Shown one piece after another: positions 1 through 9,304 of a DNA stretch of 64,000 bases. Positions within the stretch are counted from its first letter, which is position 1; every line of letters begins with the position of its first letter. The notes under the pieces were generated by a model that searched no databases, had not been told where the DNA came from, and was given only the letters and a program-made list of their open reading frames with translations. A program made the position numbers and the translations under genes. Origin of the DNA: AP-15 sp963775875 (GTDB lineage Bacteria; Pseudomonadota; Alphaproteobacteria; ATCC43930; CGMCC-115725); NCBI GenBank assembly GCA_963775875.1, contig CAVZKP010000041.1, positions 1 through 64,000 on the forward strand, read 5' to 3'.

Positions 1-81
1 CGGGTCAAATCGGCTGAGACAATGCGCGCGGCACTCCTCACCAACCGCCCGCAGAATGTGATCACACCCGAGATGTATTAG
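1..81 (+). CDS. C-terminal end of a truncated CDS
   Basis: Reading from base 1 gives 26 residues (starting RVKSAETMRAALL, ending TPEMY) and a TAG stop at 79-81. The rest of the gene lies outside the window. The fragment is too short to assign. The tail is vaguely like the C-terminus of a 2-hydroxyacid dehydrogenase, but this is a guess. It runs towards the two minus-strand membrane genes, so the genes converge here. Confidence 0.5.
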   Translation, partial: RVKSAETMRAALLTNRPQNVITPEMY

Positions 82-737
82 CTCCGGCCGGCCGGCGCTA
101 CCTTTTCGGCGCCGACAAACTGACGCCCTGCCGCTTCATCTGATCGACAACGCTCTTGGCGCCGGCATCGCCCGCGGCGGCGAGTTCGGCGGTCTTGCTG
201 GCGAGGGTTTGCGACTGCTGGCGCAGCTTGACCGATTGCTGCATGCTCGGCTCCTGCGAGCGCCGCAGATCGGCCAGCGCGCTGCGGTCGTGGATCGCCT
301 GGCCGGTCTCGAACGCCATCAGCACGAACAGCGACAATACGACGAGGATCAGCGGCAGCGGCAACTCGCTCCAATCCCGACCCCCATTCCGACCGACGGT
401 CATCATCATTTCCCGGCGTGGCCGGCGGCACGGATGTCGGCTGTGCTGCCTTCTCGGAAGGCGCCCCGGTCACGGCGTTGATCGTGATCCCGTTTTGCGC
501 CAACAGGTCGCGCAGCTTGTCATCCTTGGCGCTGACGGCAGTTCTGGCCAGCGCTTGAATTAGCGCGTTATTGAGCCGGTTGAACTCAATGCTCTGGTTG
601 ATGAATTGCTGACGCTGATTGTCCTCGGCCTGGGCCGAGCGGTTTTCCTGGACCAGGAACAGATAGACGACGACTAGAACCAGGGTGATCCCCGACAGCG
701 CCAGAACGACCCGATCGACCCACCCGCCTGCCAGCAT
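78..737 (-). CDS. membrane protein, upstream tandem paralogue; 3' part runs out of frame over its neighbour
   Basis: The first 113 or so residues look real: an N-terminal transmembrane helix (about residues 8-28, VVLALSGITLVLVVVYLFLV), then a Gln/Asn-rich helical region (QRQQFINQSIEFNRLNNALIQ). After about residue 113 the frame becomes Arg-rich and simply shadows the 98-409 gene in another frame. The true stop has therefore probably been lost, or an indel sits near position 400. The pairing with the downstream gene suggests a two-gene unit. No function can be assigned. Confidence 0.45.
   Translation of the reverse strand: MLAGGWVDRVVLALSGITLVLVVVYLFLVQENRSAQAEDNQRQQFINQSIEFNRLNNALIQALARTAVSAKDDKLRDLLAQNGITINAVTGAPSEKAAQPTSVPPATPGNDDDRRSEWGSGLERVAAAADPRRIVAVRADGVRDRPGDPRPQRAGRSAALAGAEHAAIGQAAPAVANPRQQDRRTRRRGRCRRQERCRSDEAAGRQFVGAEKVAPAGRS
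98..409 (-). CDS. small single-pass membrane protein with coiled coil
   Basis: 103 residues. It has a short charged N-terminus, one hydrophobic segment (about residues 19-36, PLPLILVVLSLFVLMAF), then a Gln/Ser/Ala-rich helical tail of coiled-coil type. Three ATG codons in a row begin the frame. The layout and tail (RQQSQTLASKTAEL, then QMKRQGVSLSA) resemble the upstream minus-strand gene (LIQALARTAVSAK, then LLAQNGITINAV), so the two look like tandem paralogues. The function is unknown. A periplasmic or inner-membrane anchored role is an inference from topology. Confidence 0.55.
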   Translation of the reverse strand: MMMTVGRNGGRDWSELPLPLILVVLSLFVLMAFETGQAIHDRSALADLRRSQEPSMQQSVKLRQQSQTLASKTAELAAAGDAGAKSVVDQMKRQGVSLSAPKR

Positions 738-1034
738 CCGCCCGTCCCTGCATTACCGCCCGCCCCGCTGCCGACGGACGACCGAGAGTAGCATGACTAG
801 GCCGGAAGCGAGCAACCGCGACCGTGTCGAGACCGCCCGACGCGGCGCGCTCGGTCGCAGCCGCTGCCGCACTATTTGCCATTCTCGCGCGATCCGACCG
901 CTTGCGCTGCGGCCGCCATCGCTATCGTGTCGACCGCAGCGCTGCCTGCCGCGTCTATACTGGCGCGTATATCGCGATCGGCGGGCTCGGCACGGATAGC
1001 GAGAGGGGATACAGATAGGCTACGCGCTCGCCGC

Positions 1035-1980
1035 TCAGGGCGAGGCGTGCCCCATAAAGATCTGCGGGATCGGCTGGCCCCACGGCCCGCCGGTGCCGGC
1101 GCCGCGCTCAAGAATATTGGGCGGGGTGCTGGCGTTCAGCACATCGGTGTCGGCCCAGTGCTCATGCACCCGGCCCCACGGATCGGCCCAGTAATCGAAC
1201 AGCTGGCTGCCGATCAGATGACGGCCGATCCCCCACATGTGTTGGTAGCCCTTGCCTTCCAGATGCTCGTGACCGGCCATCACGTCGTCGATGTCAGCCG
1301 CCTCGTAAGACAGATGGTTGAGCCCGCTCTTGTCGCCGCGGATGCAGAAGAATGCATGGTGATCGACATAATCGTCGCCGCGGTCGAGCCGGTTGAACGA
1401 ACCGACGATGTTGCCCTTGTCGCCGGCATAGAACTCGTCGGAGCAGCGGAAGCCGAGCATTTCGCGATACCAGCCCAGCGTCTTTTCGAAGTTCTTGCTC
1501 ATTACAACGAAATGACCGAGCCGCTTGATGTGCGAGGGGCCGCGCTCGATCCGGAACAATTCGCCTTTGCGGCGGTATTTGTCGTCGCCGGAATTGACCT
1601 TCGGGCGATGCACCGGGATCGGAGCGAGCATCTGCATGCCGTGGACGACTTCGACCTGGTAGCCGTCGGGGTCGGTCAGGCGGACCCGCTTGCCGCCCAC
1701 GGGCTCGTCGATGTCCTCGATTTTCGAGGCGCCCTCGACCCGCGCCACCCGCTTCGAGGTCCTCCATGGCGGCGGCATGAACCGCAATTCCGACATAGCG
1801 CGGCTCGCCCAGTTCGGTGACGTGGAGGTGGTGCGGCGCGTCGGTGCCGCGCATGTAGAGTGCGTTCTTGGTGCGGTCGGCTCGGACCATGCCGAAATCA
1901 GTCAGGAATTCTTCCTGCTTGTCGAGATCGGGCGAGCGCAGCCGCCCATAAGCGAGATCGAAGGCCTTGATCACAGACAT
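1035..1980 (-). pseudogene. VOC-family extradiol dioxygenase-like protein, frameshifted
   Basis: The N-terminal part starts at 1980 (MSVIKAFDLAYGRL) and stays in frame to about 1755. The rest continues in another frame to the stop at 1035. Together they give a two-domain vicinal-oxygen-chelate protein of about 315 residues, the size of catechol 2,3-dioxygenase and 2,3-dihydroxybiphenyl dioxygenase relatives. Candidate metal ligands are the His in LGHFVV, the His in LNHLSY and the Glu in RVHEHW. The break lies between AAMEDLE and SKRVARVEG. A one-base error or a true mutation would both explain it. The substrate is unknown; an aromatic ring-cleaving role is inferred from the family. Confidence 0.75.
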
Positions 1981-2101
1981 TATACCCTCCCGGAAACGTG
2001 CCTCCGGGCGATCTTAGGCCATTCGGCCGACCCGCGCTGATTCCCTGATGGATGACGCGCGGGCCGGATGTAAGATCCTCTGCTCCCTCGCCGCGTCGGT
2101 A

Positions 2102-3571
2102 TCAGCGCAACGCCAACTCCCAATCAAGATCCTCGATCGCCTCGCGCTGATCGCCCGGCCTTGCCGCCCGGCCGAGTTCAACGAGGCGAGGCGCCGGCCA
2201 CACCGTCGTCGCCCAATAGCCGGCGCCGGTGGCCACCAAAGTGACCAAAACCTGGATCCACGTCGCCGGCACGACGAACATGTAGAACAGGAAGCCGGCT
2301 GCCGTCCAACCGATCGCGATCAGGTTGAACCCCGCCCCAATAGCGGTAGCGGCCCGTCCATGGGCTGGAACAGCGCCGGGACAGGTCCAGCTGGGTGCGC
2401 TTCAGGATCAAATAGTCGAATACAAGCACCCCGGCGATCGGCGAGAACACATTGCCGAGCAAAGTCGCGTAGCTGAGATAGGAGTTCAGCACATCCGGGA
2501 TCGCCGACAGCGCGATGCCGACGAGGCTGGCGATCAGCGTCGTCCAAAACCGCCCGAGCCGCTCGAAAATGTTCGAGATCGACAGCCCGCCTGTGTAGAG
2601 ATTGAGGACGTTGATCGTCCAGTTGTCGAAGGCGATAAAGACGAGGATCAGCGCCAGGGTCAGGTACGAGGTGCTGACACCGGCGATGATGACGAACGGG
2701 TTGCCGCTCTTGCCCAGCACGGCGGCGGCGGCGTAGGCGCCGAGGGCGCCGGAGACGAACGTCCCGATTGCCGCCGCCGACAGCGTCCCGATCCACATGT
2801 CGGCGCGGGTGCGCGAATAGCGGCAGAAATCGGCGGCGTCGGTGATCATCGTCAGCCAGCCCGCCGCCGAGGCGTTGAGCCAGGCGACGAACAGCTACCA
2901 GCCGCCTTCGCTCTTGCCGGGGAAGGCGAAAACCCGCCCTCGGCGCGAAATGCGGGTCGTCGAAGCGTGGCGAGCACGACCAGCACAAATGGACGAAGAT
3001 CGCCATCTTCACCGGCAACGCCATGCGCGACAGCGGCTTAAGCGATCGTATCCGACGATCGCGACCACGGCCTGCACCACGCCAAACGGGATGCTGACGG
3101 CGATCAACGAGGAGTGCCGGGTGCCGGTCCAGCGTTTCGAGGATCGCCACCATCGCCGTCGCACCAATCACGGTCTGAAACGCGAACCAGTAGCTCGAGG
3201 CGAGGGTGCGGAGCAACGAGGGCACCAGTTTCGCCCCGCGCATGCCGTAGACCACTCGGGTCGCGACCTGACCCGGCATGCCGTAGTCGACCCCCACCGT
3301 CGCCATGATGATGTAGGCGATGGTCGCCAGGAGCACCCCCACCGGTGATAGCCCCGACCGCTCCGAAAAACGACAATCCCGACACCACCGCGAGGCCGCC
3401 GACCAGGATCGATCCTGGATTGAGTGCAAACCCGAAGATGATCGAGAAGATGTCGAGCCAGCGCACCGTCTTCAATTCGGTCGGCACCGGCTCGATGCCG
3501 AATTGCTCGACCCCCTTGGGCTGGTGATAGCGTCGTCGAATCTTTTCCTCGATTTCCGTGACCGAATGCAT
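2102..3571 (-). pseudogene. NCS1-family nucleobase permease, several frameshifts
   Basis: The start ATG at 3571 (MHSVTEIEEKIRR) has an AAGGAGG Shine-Dalgarno 7 bases upstream. The protein then continues across at least three frame changes (near 3340, between 3080 and 2850, and near 2390) and ends at a TGA at 2102-2104. Joined, the segments give about 490 residues, the usual size for purine-cytosine permeases (NCS1/CodB type). Many hydrophobic helices are visible, for example IFSIIFGFALNPGS, IIAGVSTSYLTLAL and LNSYLSYATLLGN. It is divergently oriented from rutA, so it probably imported the pyrimidine or a related base used by that locus. With this many breaks it is non-functional as read, unless the sequence is poor here. 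Confidence 0.75.
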
Positions 3572-3948
3572 CCGTATCCTCCTTGCCAACTCGCCGGCGT
3601 CGACCCAACGACGACCGAAGCGAATGAACACGCAAGAAGCATGCCATAAGTATATTGCACCAAAACCAATCATCGGGATTGCAGATGATCAGCCTATATC
3701 CTTAGAAGATCTGACGATCATTATTTAGTCATATGAGTAATTAGAAACCAAATAGTATAGACCTTTGCTAACATTTCGGGCATAGAGAAAAATTCTGGCG
3801 ACAATTCGGCAACATCGTGCCGCTGCCCTGGGCAGGCGAGGGATCGGCGGCCTGCTTTTTTCCCCCTCAAAACTGCTGTCGGCTGACCGCCCGATTGGCA
3901 TCCCGCTTGCTTGATTATCGGGCGAACCCATCGGCAGGAGGCAAATCC
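3572..3948. promoter_or_regulatory. AT-rich divergent intergenic region between permease and rutA
   Basis: About 375 bases without a supported gene. The part from 3640 to 3800 is clearly AT-richer than the flanks and lies between two divergent genes, so it should hold both promoters. I could not fix a -35/-10 pair with confidence. A CAGGAGG Shine-Dalgarno at 3935-3941 serves rutA. Confidence 0.4.
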
Positions 3949-5025
3949 ATGGAAGTCGGCGTGTTTATGCCGATCGGCAACAACGGCTGGCTGATTTCGA
4001 CCACCTCGCCGCAATACATGCCGAGTTTCGACCTCAATCGCGAGGTGACGCAGAAAGCCGAGCGGTACGGTCTTGACTTTGCGCTGTCGATGATCAAATT
4101 GCGCGGCTTTGGCGGACCGTCGCAATTCTGGGACCACAACCTCGAATCCTTTACGCTAATGGCCGGGCTCGCAGCGATAACCAGCCGCATCGCGCTGTTC
4201 GCCTCGGTTGCGGTGCTGACGATGCCGCCGGCGATTGCCGCGCGCATGGCGGTCACGATCGATTTTATTTCGCACGGCCGATTCGGCATCAACATTGTGT
4301 CCGGCTGGCAGCAGGCCGAATACACCCAAATGGGAATTTGGCCCGGCGAGGCGCATTTCCAGCGTCGCTACGAGTATTGCGCCGAATACGTCACCATCAT
4401 GCGCGAGTTGTGGACGACCGGCAGCTCCAATCTCCGCGGCGAGTTCTTCCAGATGGACGATTGCCGGGTCAGCCCGTTGCCGATGGCTCCGATCCGGATC
4501 ATTGGCGCGGCGCAGAGCGAGCGCGGCACGCGGTTTGCCGCCGAATATTGCGATTACAACTTTTGCGCCAGCTTCGGCGTCAACGACCCGACGCGCTTTG
4601 CCCCCAGTGTCGCCAGACTGATCGCGGCAATTGGCAAGACCGACCGCGATGTCGGCGCCTTGATCCTGATCATGGTGATCGCCGACGAGACCGATGCCGC
4701 CGCTTGGGCGAAATGGGAGCACTACAAGGACGGGATCGACCGCGAAGCCTTCGCCTGGCGCGAAGCCCAGGCCGGCGCCGATCCCAATCCCGACCCCTAC
4801 GCCACGCCCAATCGGTACAAATTGACCGATCGCACCTCGCCGACTAATCAGGGAGTGCTCGTCGGCTCCTACATTTCGGTGGCGCGGATGCTCGACGAGG
4901 TCGCAACGGTACCGGGTGTCAGAGGCGTGATGCTGACTTTTGACGATTTCGTGATCGGCCTGGAGCAATTCGGCCAGCGCATCCAGCCCTTGATGAAGAG
5001 CCGCGCCAAGGCGCTCGCGGCGTGA
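3949..5025 (+). CDS. rutA: pyrimidine monooxygenase RutA
   Basis: 358 residues, a flavin-dependent luciferase-like monooxygenase. RutA opens the uracil ring between N3 and C4 using FMN, O2 and NADH-derived electrons. The assignment rests on long shared strings with the known RutA family: PIGNNGWLIST, FALSMIKLRGFGG, FWDHNLESFTLMAGLAA, MGIWPG, FFTM/FFQMDDCRVSP and GTLVGSY-like VLVGSYISVARMLDEV. The start ATG at 3949 is preceded by CAGGAGG. The stop overlaps the GTG of the next gene by four bases, so the two are translationally coupled. The usual partners rutB, rutC, rutD and rutF (flavin reductase) are not next to it. The length agrees with the family (about 360-380). Confidence 0.9.
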   Translation: MEVGVFMPIGNNGWLISTTSPQYMPSFDLNREVTQKAERYGLDFALSMIKLRGFGGPSQFWDHNLESFTLMAGLAAITSRIALFASVAVLTMPPAIAARMAVTIDFISHGRFGINIVSGWQQAEYTQMGIWPGEAHFQRRYEYCAEYVTIMRELWTTGSSNLRGEFFQMDDCRVSPLPMAPIRIIGAAQSERGTRFAAEYCDYNFCASFGVNDPTRFAPSVARLIAAIGKTDRDVGALILIMVIADETDAAAWAKWEHYKDGIDREAFAWREAQAGADPNPDPYATPNRYKLTDRTSPTNQGVLVGSYISVARMLDEVATVPGVRGVMLTFDDFVIGLEQFGQRIQPLMKSRAKALAA

Positions 5026-5609
5026 ACAGGGTTGCCGAGGAGGCGCTCGCAACCCTGTTTGGCGAGGCGCGCACCTTTACCCGGTGGCAGGAGCGGCCGG
5101 TGCCGCAGGATGTCGTCGAAACCGCCCTCGCGCTCGCCCAGCTCGGCCCGACCAGCGCCAATTGTCAGCCGATGCGGCTGGTGCTGGTGCGCAGCGCCGC
5201 CGCCAAGGAGCGGCTGCTTCCCTGCGTCTCCGCCGGAAATTATGACAAGGTGCGAACCGCGCCGGTGACCGCGATCGTCGCCTATGACTGCGAATTCTAC
5301 GATCATTTGCCGCGCCTCTATCCGCATACCGACGCGCGCGGCTGGTTCACCAGCGACGAGGCGCTGGCGCTCGAAACCGCGTTCCGCAACGGCTCCCTGC
5401 AGGGCGCCTATCTGATCCTGGCGTTGCGCGCGCAGGGGCTCGATTGCGGGCCGATGTCTGGCTTCGATCCGGCCAAGGTAAACGCCGCATTCTTGGCCGA
5501 TGGCCGGTGGCGCAGCAACTTTCTGTTGAACATTGGCTACGGCGAGCGTGCTAGCTTGCGCCCGCGCCTGCCCCGGCTCGAGTTCGCCGAGGTCGCGCAC
5601 TGGGCATGA
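5022..5609 (+). CDS. rutE: malonic semialdehyde reductase RutE (nitroreductase family)
   Basis: 195 residues, starting at a GTG that overlaps the rutA stop (GTGA). RutE reduces malonic semialdehyde to 3-hydroxypropionate with an FMN cofactor, the last step of the Rut uracil pathway. Family signatures are visible: GPTSANCQP, APVTAIVAYD, FRNGSLQGAYLI, LDCGPMSGFD and LNIGYG. The length matches E. coli RutE (196). Coupling to rutA supports a shared pathway. The nitroreductase fold would also allow other substrates, but the specific motifs favour RutE. Confidence 0.9.
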   Translation: MNRVAEEALATLFGEARTFTRWQERPVPQDVVETALALAQLGPTSANCQPMRLVLVRSAAAKERLLPCVSAGNYDKVRTAPVTAIVAYDCEFYDHLPRLYPHTDARGWFTSDEALALETAFRNGSLQGAYLILALRAQGLDCGPMSGFDPAKVNAAFLADGRWRSNFLLNIGYGERASLRPRLPRLEFAEVAHWA

Positions 5610-5630
5610 GCAGCGAGAAGGCGAACGGCG

Positions 5631-6880
5631 ATGACCGAGCGGCGACCGCTTTACGATCTGGTGCTGAGCGGCGCGCGGATCTGTGATCCGGCAAACGGCC
5701 TCGACCGGATCTGCGATCTGGCCGTGGACGGCCAGCGGATCGCCGCGATCGGCCCCGATCTCGCCCCGCAAGCGCGCCAAATAATTGGTCTCGCCGGCAA
5801 GCTGGTGACCCCGGGCTGGGTCGATCTGCACGTCCATGTCTTCGAATGGATGACGACCTTCGGCTTGCCGCCCGACGACGCTGGAGTTCATTCGGGCGTC
5901 ACTACCGCGGTCGACCAGGGCGGCGCCGGCGCCTATACGATCCCGGCCTTCGAGCACTACATTGCCCGTCGCGCGCAGACCGATATTCGGTGTTTTCCGT
6001 CGATCAATTCGGCCGGGACCCTCCGCGGCGGCCTTGCCGGGCCGATCATCCATACGCCCGACGTCGTCGATGTCGATCTGGTGGTCGCCGAGGCCGAGGC
6101 CCATCCGCATCTGGTGCGCGGGTTTGGTGAGATCCATGCCGAATCCGGCGCCTGGTCGCGCTGGGGCTTCGATGTCGTACGCAAGGCGCGCGAGGCGTCA
6201 GACCGCACCGGCTTGCCGCTCTACTTCCACACCGGCGAATTGTTCGAAGTCGACGAGAAACTCGCCGCCCCGAGCCTCGCGCGCTGTTGCCGCTGACCCT
6301 GGCGATCGCCCATCCCGGTGACATCTTGGCCCATGTCTATTCGGCGATGCCCGATGGCGTACTGGGCGGCGACGAACGGCCCTCGCCGTTGCTGGTCGAT
6401 GCGGTAGCGCATGGCCTGCTGCTCGATATCGGCTTCGGCATCAATTTCAGCTATGCAACCGCGCACCGGATGATCGAGGCCGGGCTATGGCCGCACATCA
6501 TCAGCAGCGATGTGCACGGCCTCTTTCACCAGATGCATGACGACAGCGCGCTCGACTACAGCCTCGCCGGCGCCTTTGCGAGCCTGGTGGCGCTCGGTAT
6601 GCCGTTCGCCGATGCGCTGGCCGCAGTCACCGTCAACCCGGCCCGCGTGCTCCGTGACGAGGCCGAGATCGGGACCCTCGCAATCGGCTCGCGCGCCGAT
6701 GTGACGGTGCTCGAAGAGCGAGTCGGGAACTGGCCGTTGGCCGATGCCCGCGGCGAGGTCCTGACTGCCGAGCGGCGCTGGATCCCGCACCTCGTGCTGC
6801 GCGCCGGACGGCCGATCGTACCCTCGCTGCGCCTGGTGCGCGACCTGGTCGGATCGCCAGCGGAGCGCGCCGTAGGATGA
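5631..6880 (+). pseudogene. amidohydrolase/deacetylase (dihydroorotase-like), one frameshift
   Basis: The first part starts at ATG 5631 and ends early at about 6296. The second part is in another frame from about 6287 to the stop at 6880. Together they make a protein of about 415 residues of the metal-dependent amidohydrolase superfamily. Visible landmarks are the DLHVHVF metal site, the later IAHPGD and ISSDVHG motifs with a conserved Asp, and a C-terminal VNPARVL/IGSRADVTVL segment typical of the composite sheet domain. It follows rutE by 21 bases, so it belongs to the same transcription unit and may hydrolyse a ring-opened or cyclic amide intermediate (inference). The break lies near 6285. 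Confidence 0.75.
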
Positions 6881-6906
6881 GACCCGCCTTGCCGCCGTTA
6901 TTGGGT

Positions 6907-7068
6907 TCACTGGCCGAGGTTCAAGGCGCCCGGCAGAGCACTCAGATAGGCGGCGCTGTTCCACACCGGCGCCACGGCGAGCGCCGCACTCAGCAACGCT
7001 GTGGCGATGACGGTCGTCAACCACGCTCTGCTAAGCGCGCGGAGCGCTCCCTCGGTCATGCCCGGCAT
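6907..7068 (-). CDS. possible 53-residue membrane peptide
   Basis: A short frame beginning MPGMTEGALRAL with an AGAGGA-like ribosome site upstream. It contains one hydrophobic helix (WLTTVIATALLSAALAVA) and a Pro/Leu-rich tail. I do not recognise it. It converges on the amidohydrolase end and could be a relic of a longer gene. Confidence 0.3.
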   Translation of the reverse strand: MPGMTEGALRALSRAWLTTVIATALLSAALAVAPVWNSAAYLSALPGALNLGQ

Positions 7069-7244
7069 CTGATCCTCTCGACATCGCTGGAGCGGGGAAG
7101 GCCGCATCCGCCGACGCACAATGTCGCAACGCCGGTTGATTTTTCGTGTGAGGGAGGTCACAGAAACGGAAATCGGCTATTGGATCGGTTGTGGCGAGCG
7201 CTTGAGCTGCGGCGCACCTCTGGTGGTCCGAATTTGATGCTTGG

Positions 7245-7385
7245 TAACGTTCTTTTCCGTCATGCGCGCGACAGCGGGCATCCAGGGCAGCCTCCCACCC
7301 TGCCCCACGGCCCTGAGCCCCCGCCTTCTTGGGGACGACGAGAAACTTGGGGACGACGAGAAAATTTTCCGTTTGGTTCGCACCT
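7245..7385. repeat. REP-like dispersed repeat plus short tandem duplication
   Basis: The segment TCATGCGCGCGACAGCGGG-CATCCAGG has the form of a common intergenic repeat of high-GC proteobacteria. Just after it, a unit of 17 bases reading about CTTGGGGACGACGAGAA occurs twice in tandem (near 7329-7362). No gene covers the area. Confidence 0.5.
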
Positions 7386-7722
7386 TGGGATCGAGTTATC
7401 GCGCTGATCGATCGCCTTCCGGTTTGCAGCCTGGACCAGCGAAGCTGGCCGCGGGATTCTCCGAGCGAGGACGACCTTAAATAAACCGTTCCCACGTCTG
7501 CGACCCGATCCGACACTTCGTTAACAGATTTTAAGAGTTGCGCCGGCCAGGACGCCGGCGTCCTTTTGGGCCACGCCCGACCTTAGGTCTTTCAGAGACA
7601 ACATGGCCTGATCAAGAATAGAAATTAAGGATTGGAGCAATGCAGCGATGGTGTTGTGCTGATGCCTAACTGATCCGGCGCCGGGTCGCCAAAACGCTGC
7701 TGCGAGGAAAATGCACGGAGGG

Positions 7723-7751
7723 TTGACAGGGACGATTTACCCTGTTTAGCT
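7723..7751 (+). promoter_or_regulatory. possible sigma-70 -35 box upstream of rlpA
   Basis: A perfect TTGACA lies at 7723-7728. At 17 bases spacing the -10 hexamer reads TTAGCT, a weak match. It is about 150 bases ahead of the rlpA start and in the right direction. Only the -35 is convincing. Confidence 0.3.
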
Positions 7752-7904
7752 TGGCTGGTTCCTCCCCGTCCTACCCGGATGTGTCGGCAACAATCCGGGA
7801 CGACACTGATCTGCATCCCTAAGCCCATCCAATACCAGTGGTATGGCGGCGCACCCGTTGTCGCCAGTGGCAAGGGATGCCCAACAAGAAGGAGACGATG
7901 CCGG

Positions 7905-8564
7905 ATGCCCTTGCGTCAGACGATCGGCATTTCGCTTGCGCTGTTGATGGCCTCAGCCGGCGCGATGGCCAAAACGGTGGAAAAGAGCACCTCCTACCAT
8001 CCCGCCACGCCCGCCAACCCCGAACCTGAAAAATCGCAAAATCGACCCGGAAAAGCCCGGTCTGCACACCGGGTGGCGCATAGCCGCGGGCTGGTGCGGG
8101 CGGCGTTCCATCGCCGTGGGCGAGTTCGCCCTCGGTATCCGTCCATCGACCGCGCAGCGCAGGCTGACGGCAATCGGTTCAACCGCGATTGGGGTGCGAT
8201 GCATTCGGTCGGCGCACCGCAGATTGGAAAAGCCGCCTGGTACGGCCTGGTCGGCGATCGTACGGCGAGCGGCGAGCGGCTCGATACCGTTACGCCCACC
8301 GCCGCGCATCTTTCGCTGCCGCTCGGTTCCTGCGCGAAAGTCACCGATCTCGACACCGGGCACTCGGTGATCGTTACGATCAACGACCGCGGCCCGTACA
8401 GTCGGGGCTTCATTATCGATCTGTCGCCGCGCGCCGCCGACGAGCTCGGTATGCGGCATGCCGGGGTTGCGGCCGTCGCCGTCGAGCCGCTGGCCGCCGG
8501 ACCCGCCCCAAACTCGACTGTTGCCGCGGTTTATCGAAATCCGGAAAACGCCGCGTCACAATAG
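7905..8564 (+). CDS. rlpA: RlpA-family septal ring lytic transglycosylase-like protein
   Basis: 219 residues. The ATG at 7905 follows an AAGAAGGAG ribosome site by about 9 bases. An N-terminal signal peptide is visible (ISLALLMASAGAMA), then a low-complexity basic linker. From about residue 105 comes a double-psi beta-barrel with the RlpA pattern: GKAAWYG, ASGERLD, LPLGSCAKVTD, VTINDRGPY and FIIDLSPRAADELGM, with the conserved Asp and the DRGP loop. RlpA proteins bind or cleave denuded peptidoglycan at the septum. There is no C-terminal SPOR domain, as in many alphaproteobacterial short forms. It appears to be monocistronic. Confidence 0.85.
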   Translation: MPLRQTIGISLALLMASAGAMAKTVEKSTSYHPATPANPEPEKSQNRPGKARSAHRVAHSRGLVRAAFHRRGRVRPRYPSIDRAAQADGNRFNRDWGAMHSVGAPQIGKAAWYGLVGDRTASGERLDTVTPTAAHLSLPLGSCAKVTDLDTGHSVIVTINDRGPYSRGFIIDLSPRAADELGMRHAGVAAVAVEPLAAGPAPNSTVAAVYRNPENAASQ

Positions 8565-9304
8565 CGCCGGGTTTCCTTCGATCGCACATGGGCCGATGAC
8601 GCAGTCCTGATAGGAGGCGCGCGAGCCGCGGCGGATAACCGGCGCCACCGGCGGGCGGCGACGCCATACCCAAATCTTCGGCCCGTACAACCACCGGTTC
8701 CCGCCGGGCCCCGACCACGGCTATTACGCCGTCGTCAGCGTCGGTCTTGCCGTTTCTGGCGATACTCGGCGGCCACGGTGATGCTGCACCCTCGTCGCGA
8801 TGGACCTGCCGCAGCGCCACGCCCGCTGAAATATCGGAGACCCGCAGCCCGCCTTTCTAAAGGGCGCAAAGACAGGGTCGAGCCGATCGGCGAGGTGACC
8901 CAATTCTCCTGCTGACGGGACCACATTAGCGCCCTTAGCCCGGTAAGCATCCGCGCTGGGCAGTGTCGTGATCGAAACCCAGAGCCGGCGGTCAGGGCAA
9001 TACCGCCCATCCCGGTTCCCAGCCACCGCGCGCTCTAACGGCACCGCCCGCTTCGGCCGACGGGGGTTCGGCTCAATTCGCCGGCGACTCGGTTAACGAC
9101 TATGCAGGGAAAGCGGGCCTATCAACGATTGAGCGGCTGAGATTACCGACGCGCCAGCCCGGCCAGCGTCGCCGGCAGCCACCAAGCCAAGGTTCTATCG
9201 GACGGGACTGACGGGTATTAGGATGCAAATCGCGGGATTCGTCGGATCAGGCGTCCGGTTTCCATCAATTCATCGGTCGCCGGACAGAAATAGGACGTTT
9301 TGAA
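8565..9304. other. intergenic stretch with no supported gene
   Basis: About 740 bases between rlpA and the ABC binding protein. Open frames here are short, Arg-rich and have no recognisable family, so I read them as chance frames or badly decayed sequence. The final 100 bases should carry the promoter for the downstream gene, but no clear box is visible. Confidence 0.4.

Noticed and set aside
8413..8820. Minus-strand gene overlapping the rlpA end
   Set aside because: Mostly antisense to rlpA and Arg-rich; no recognisable family.
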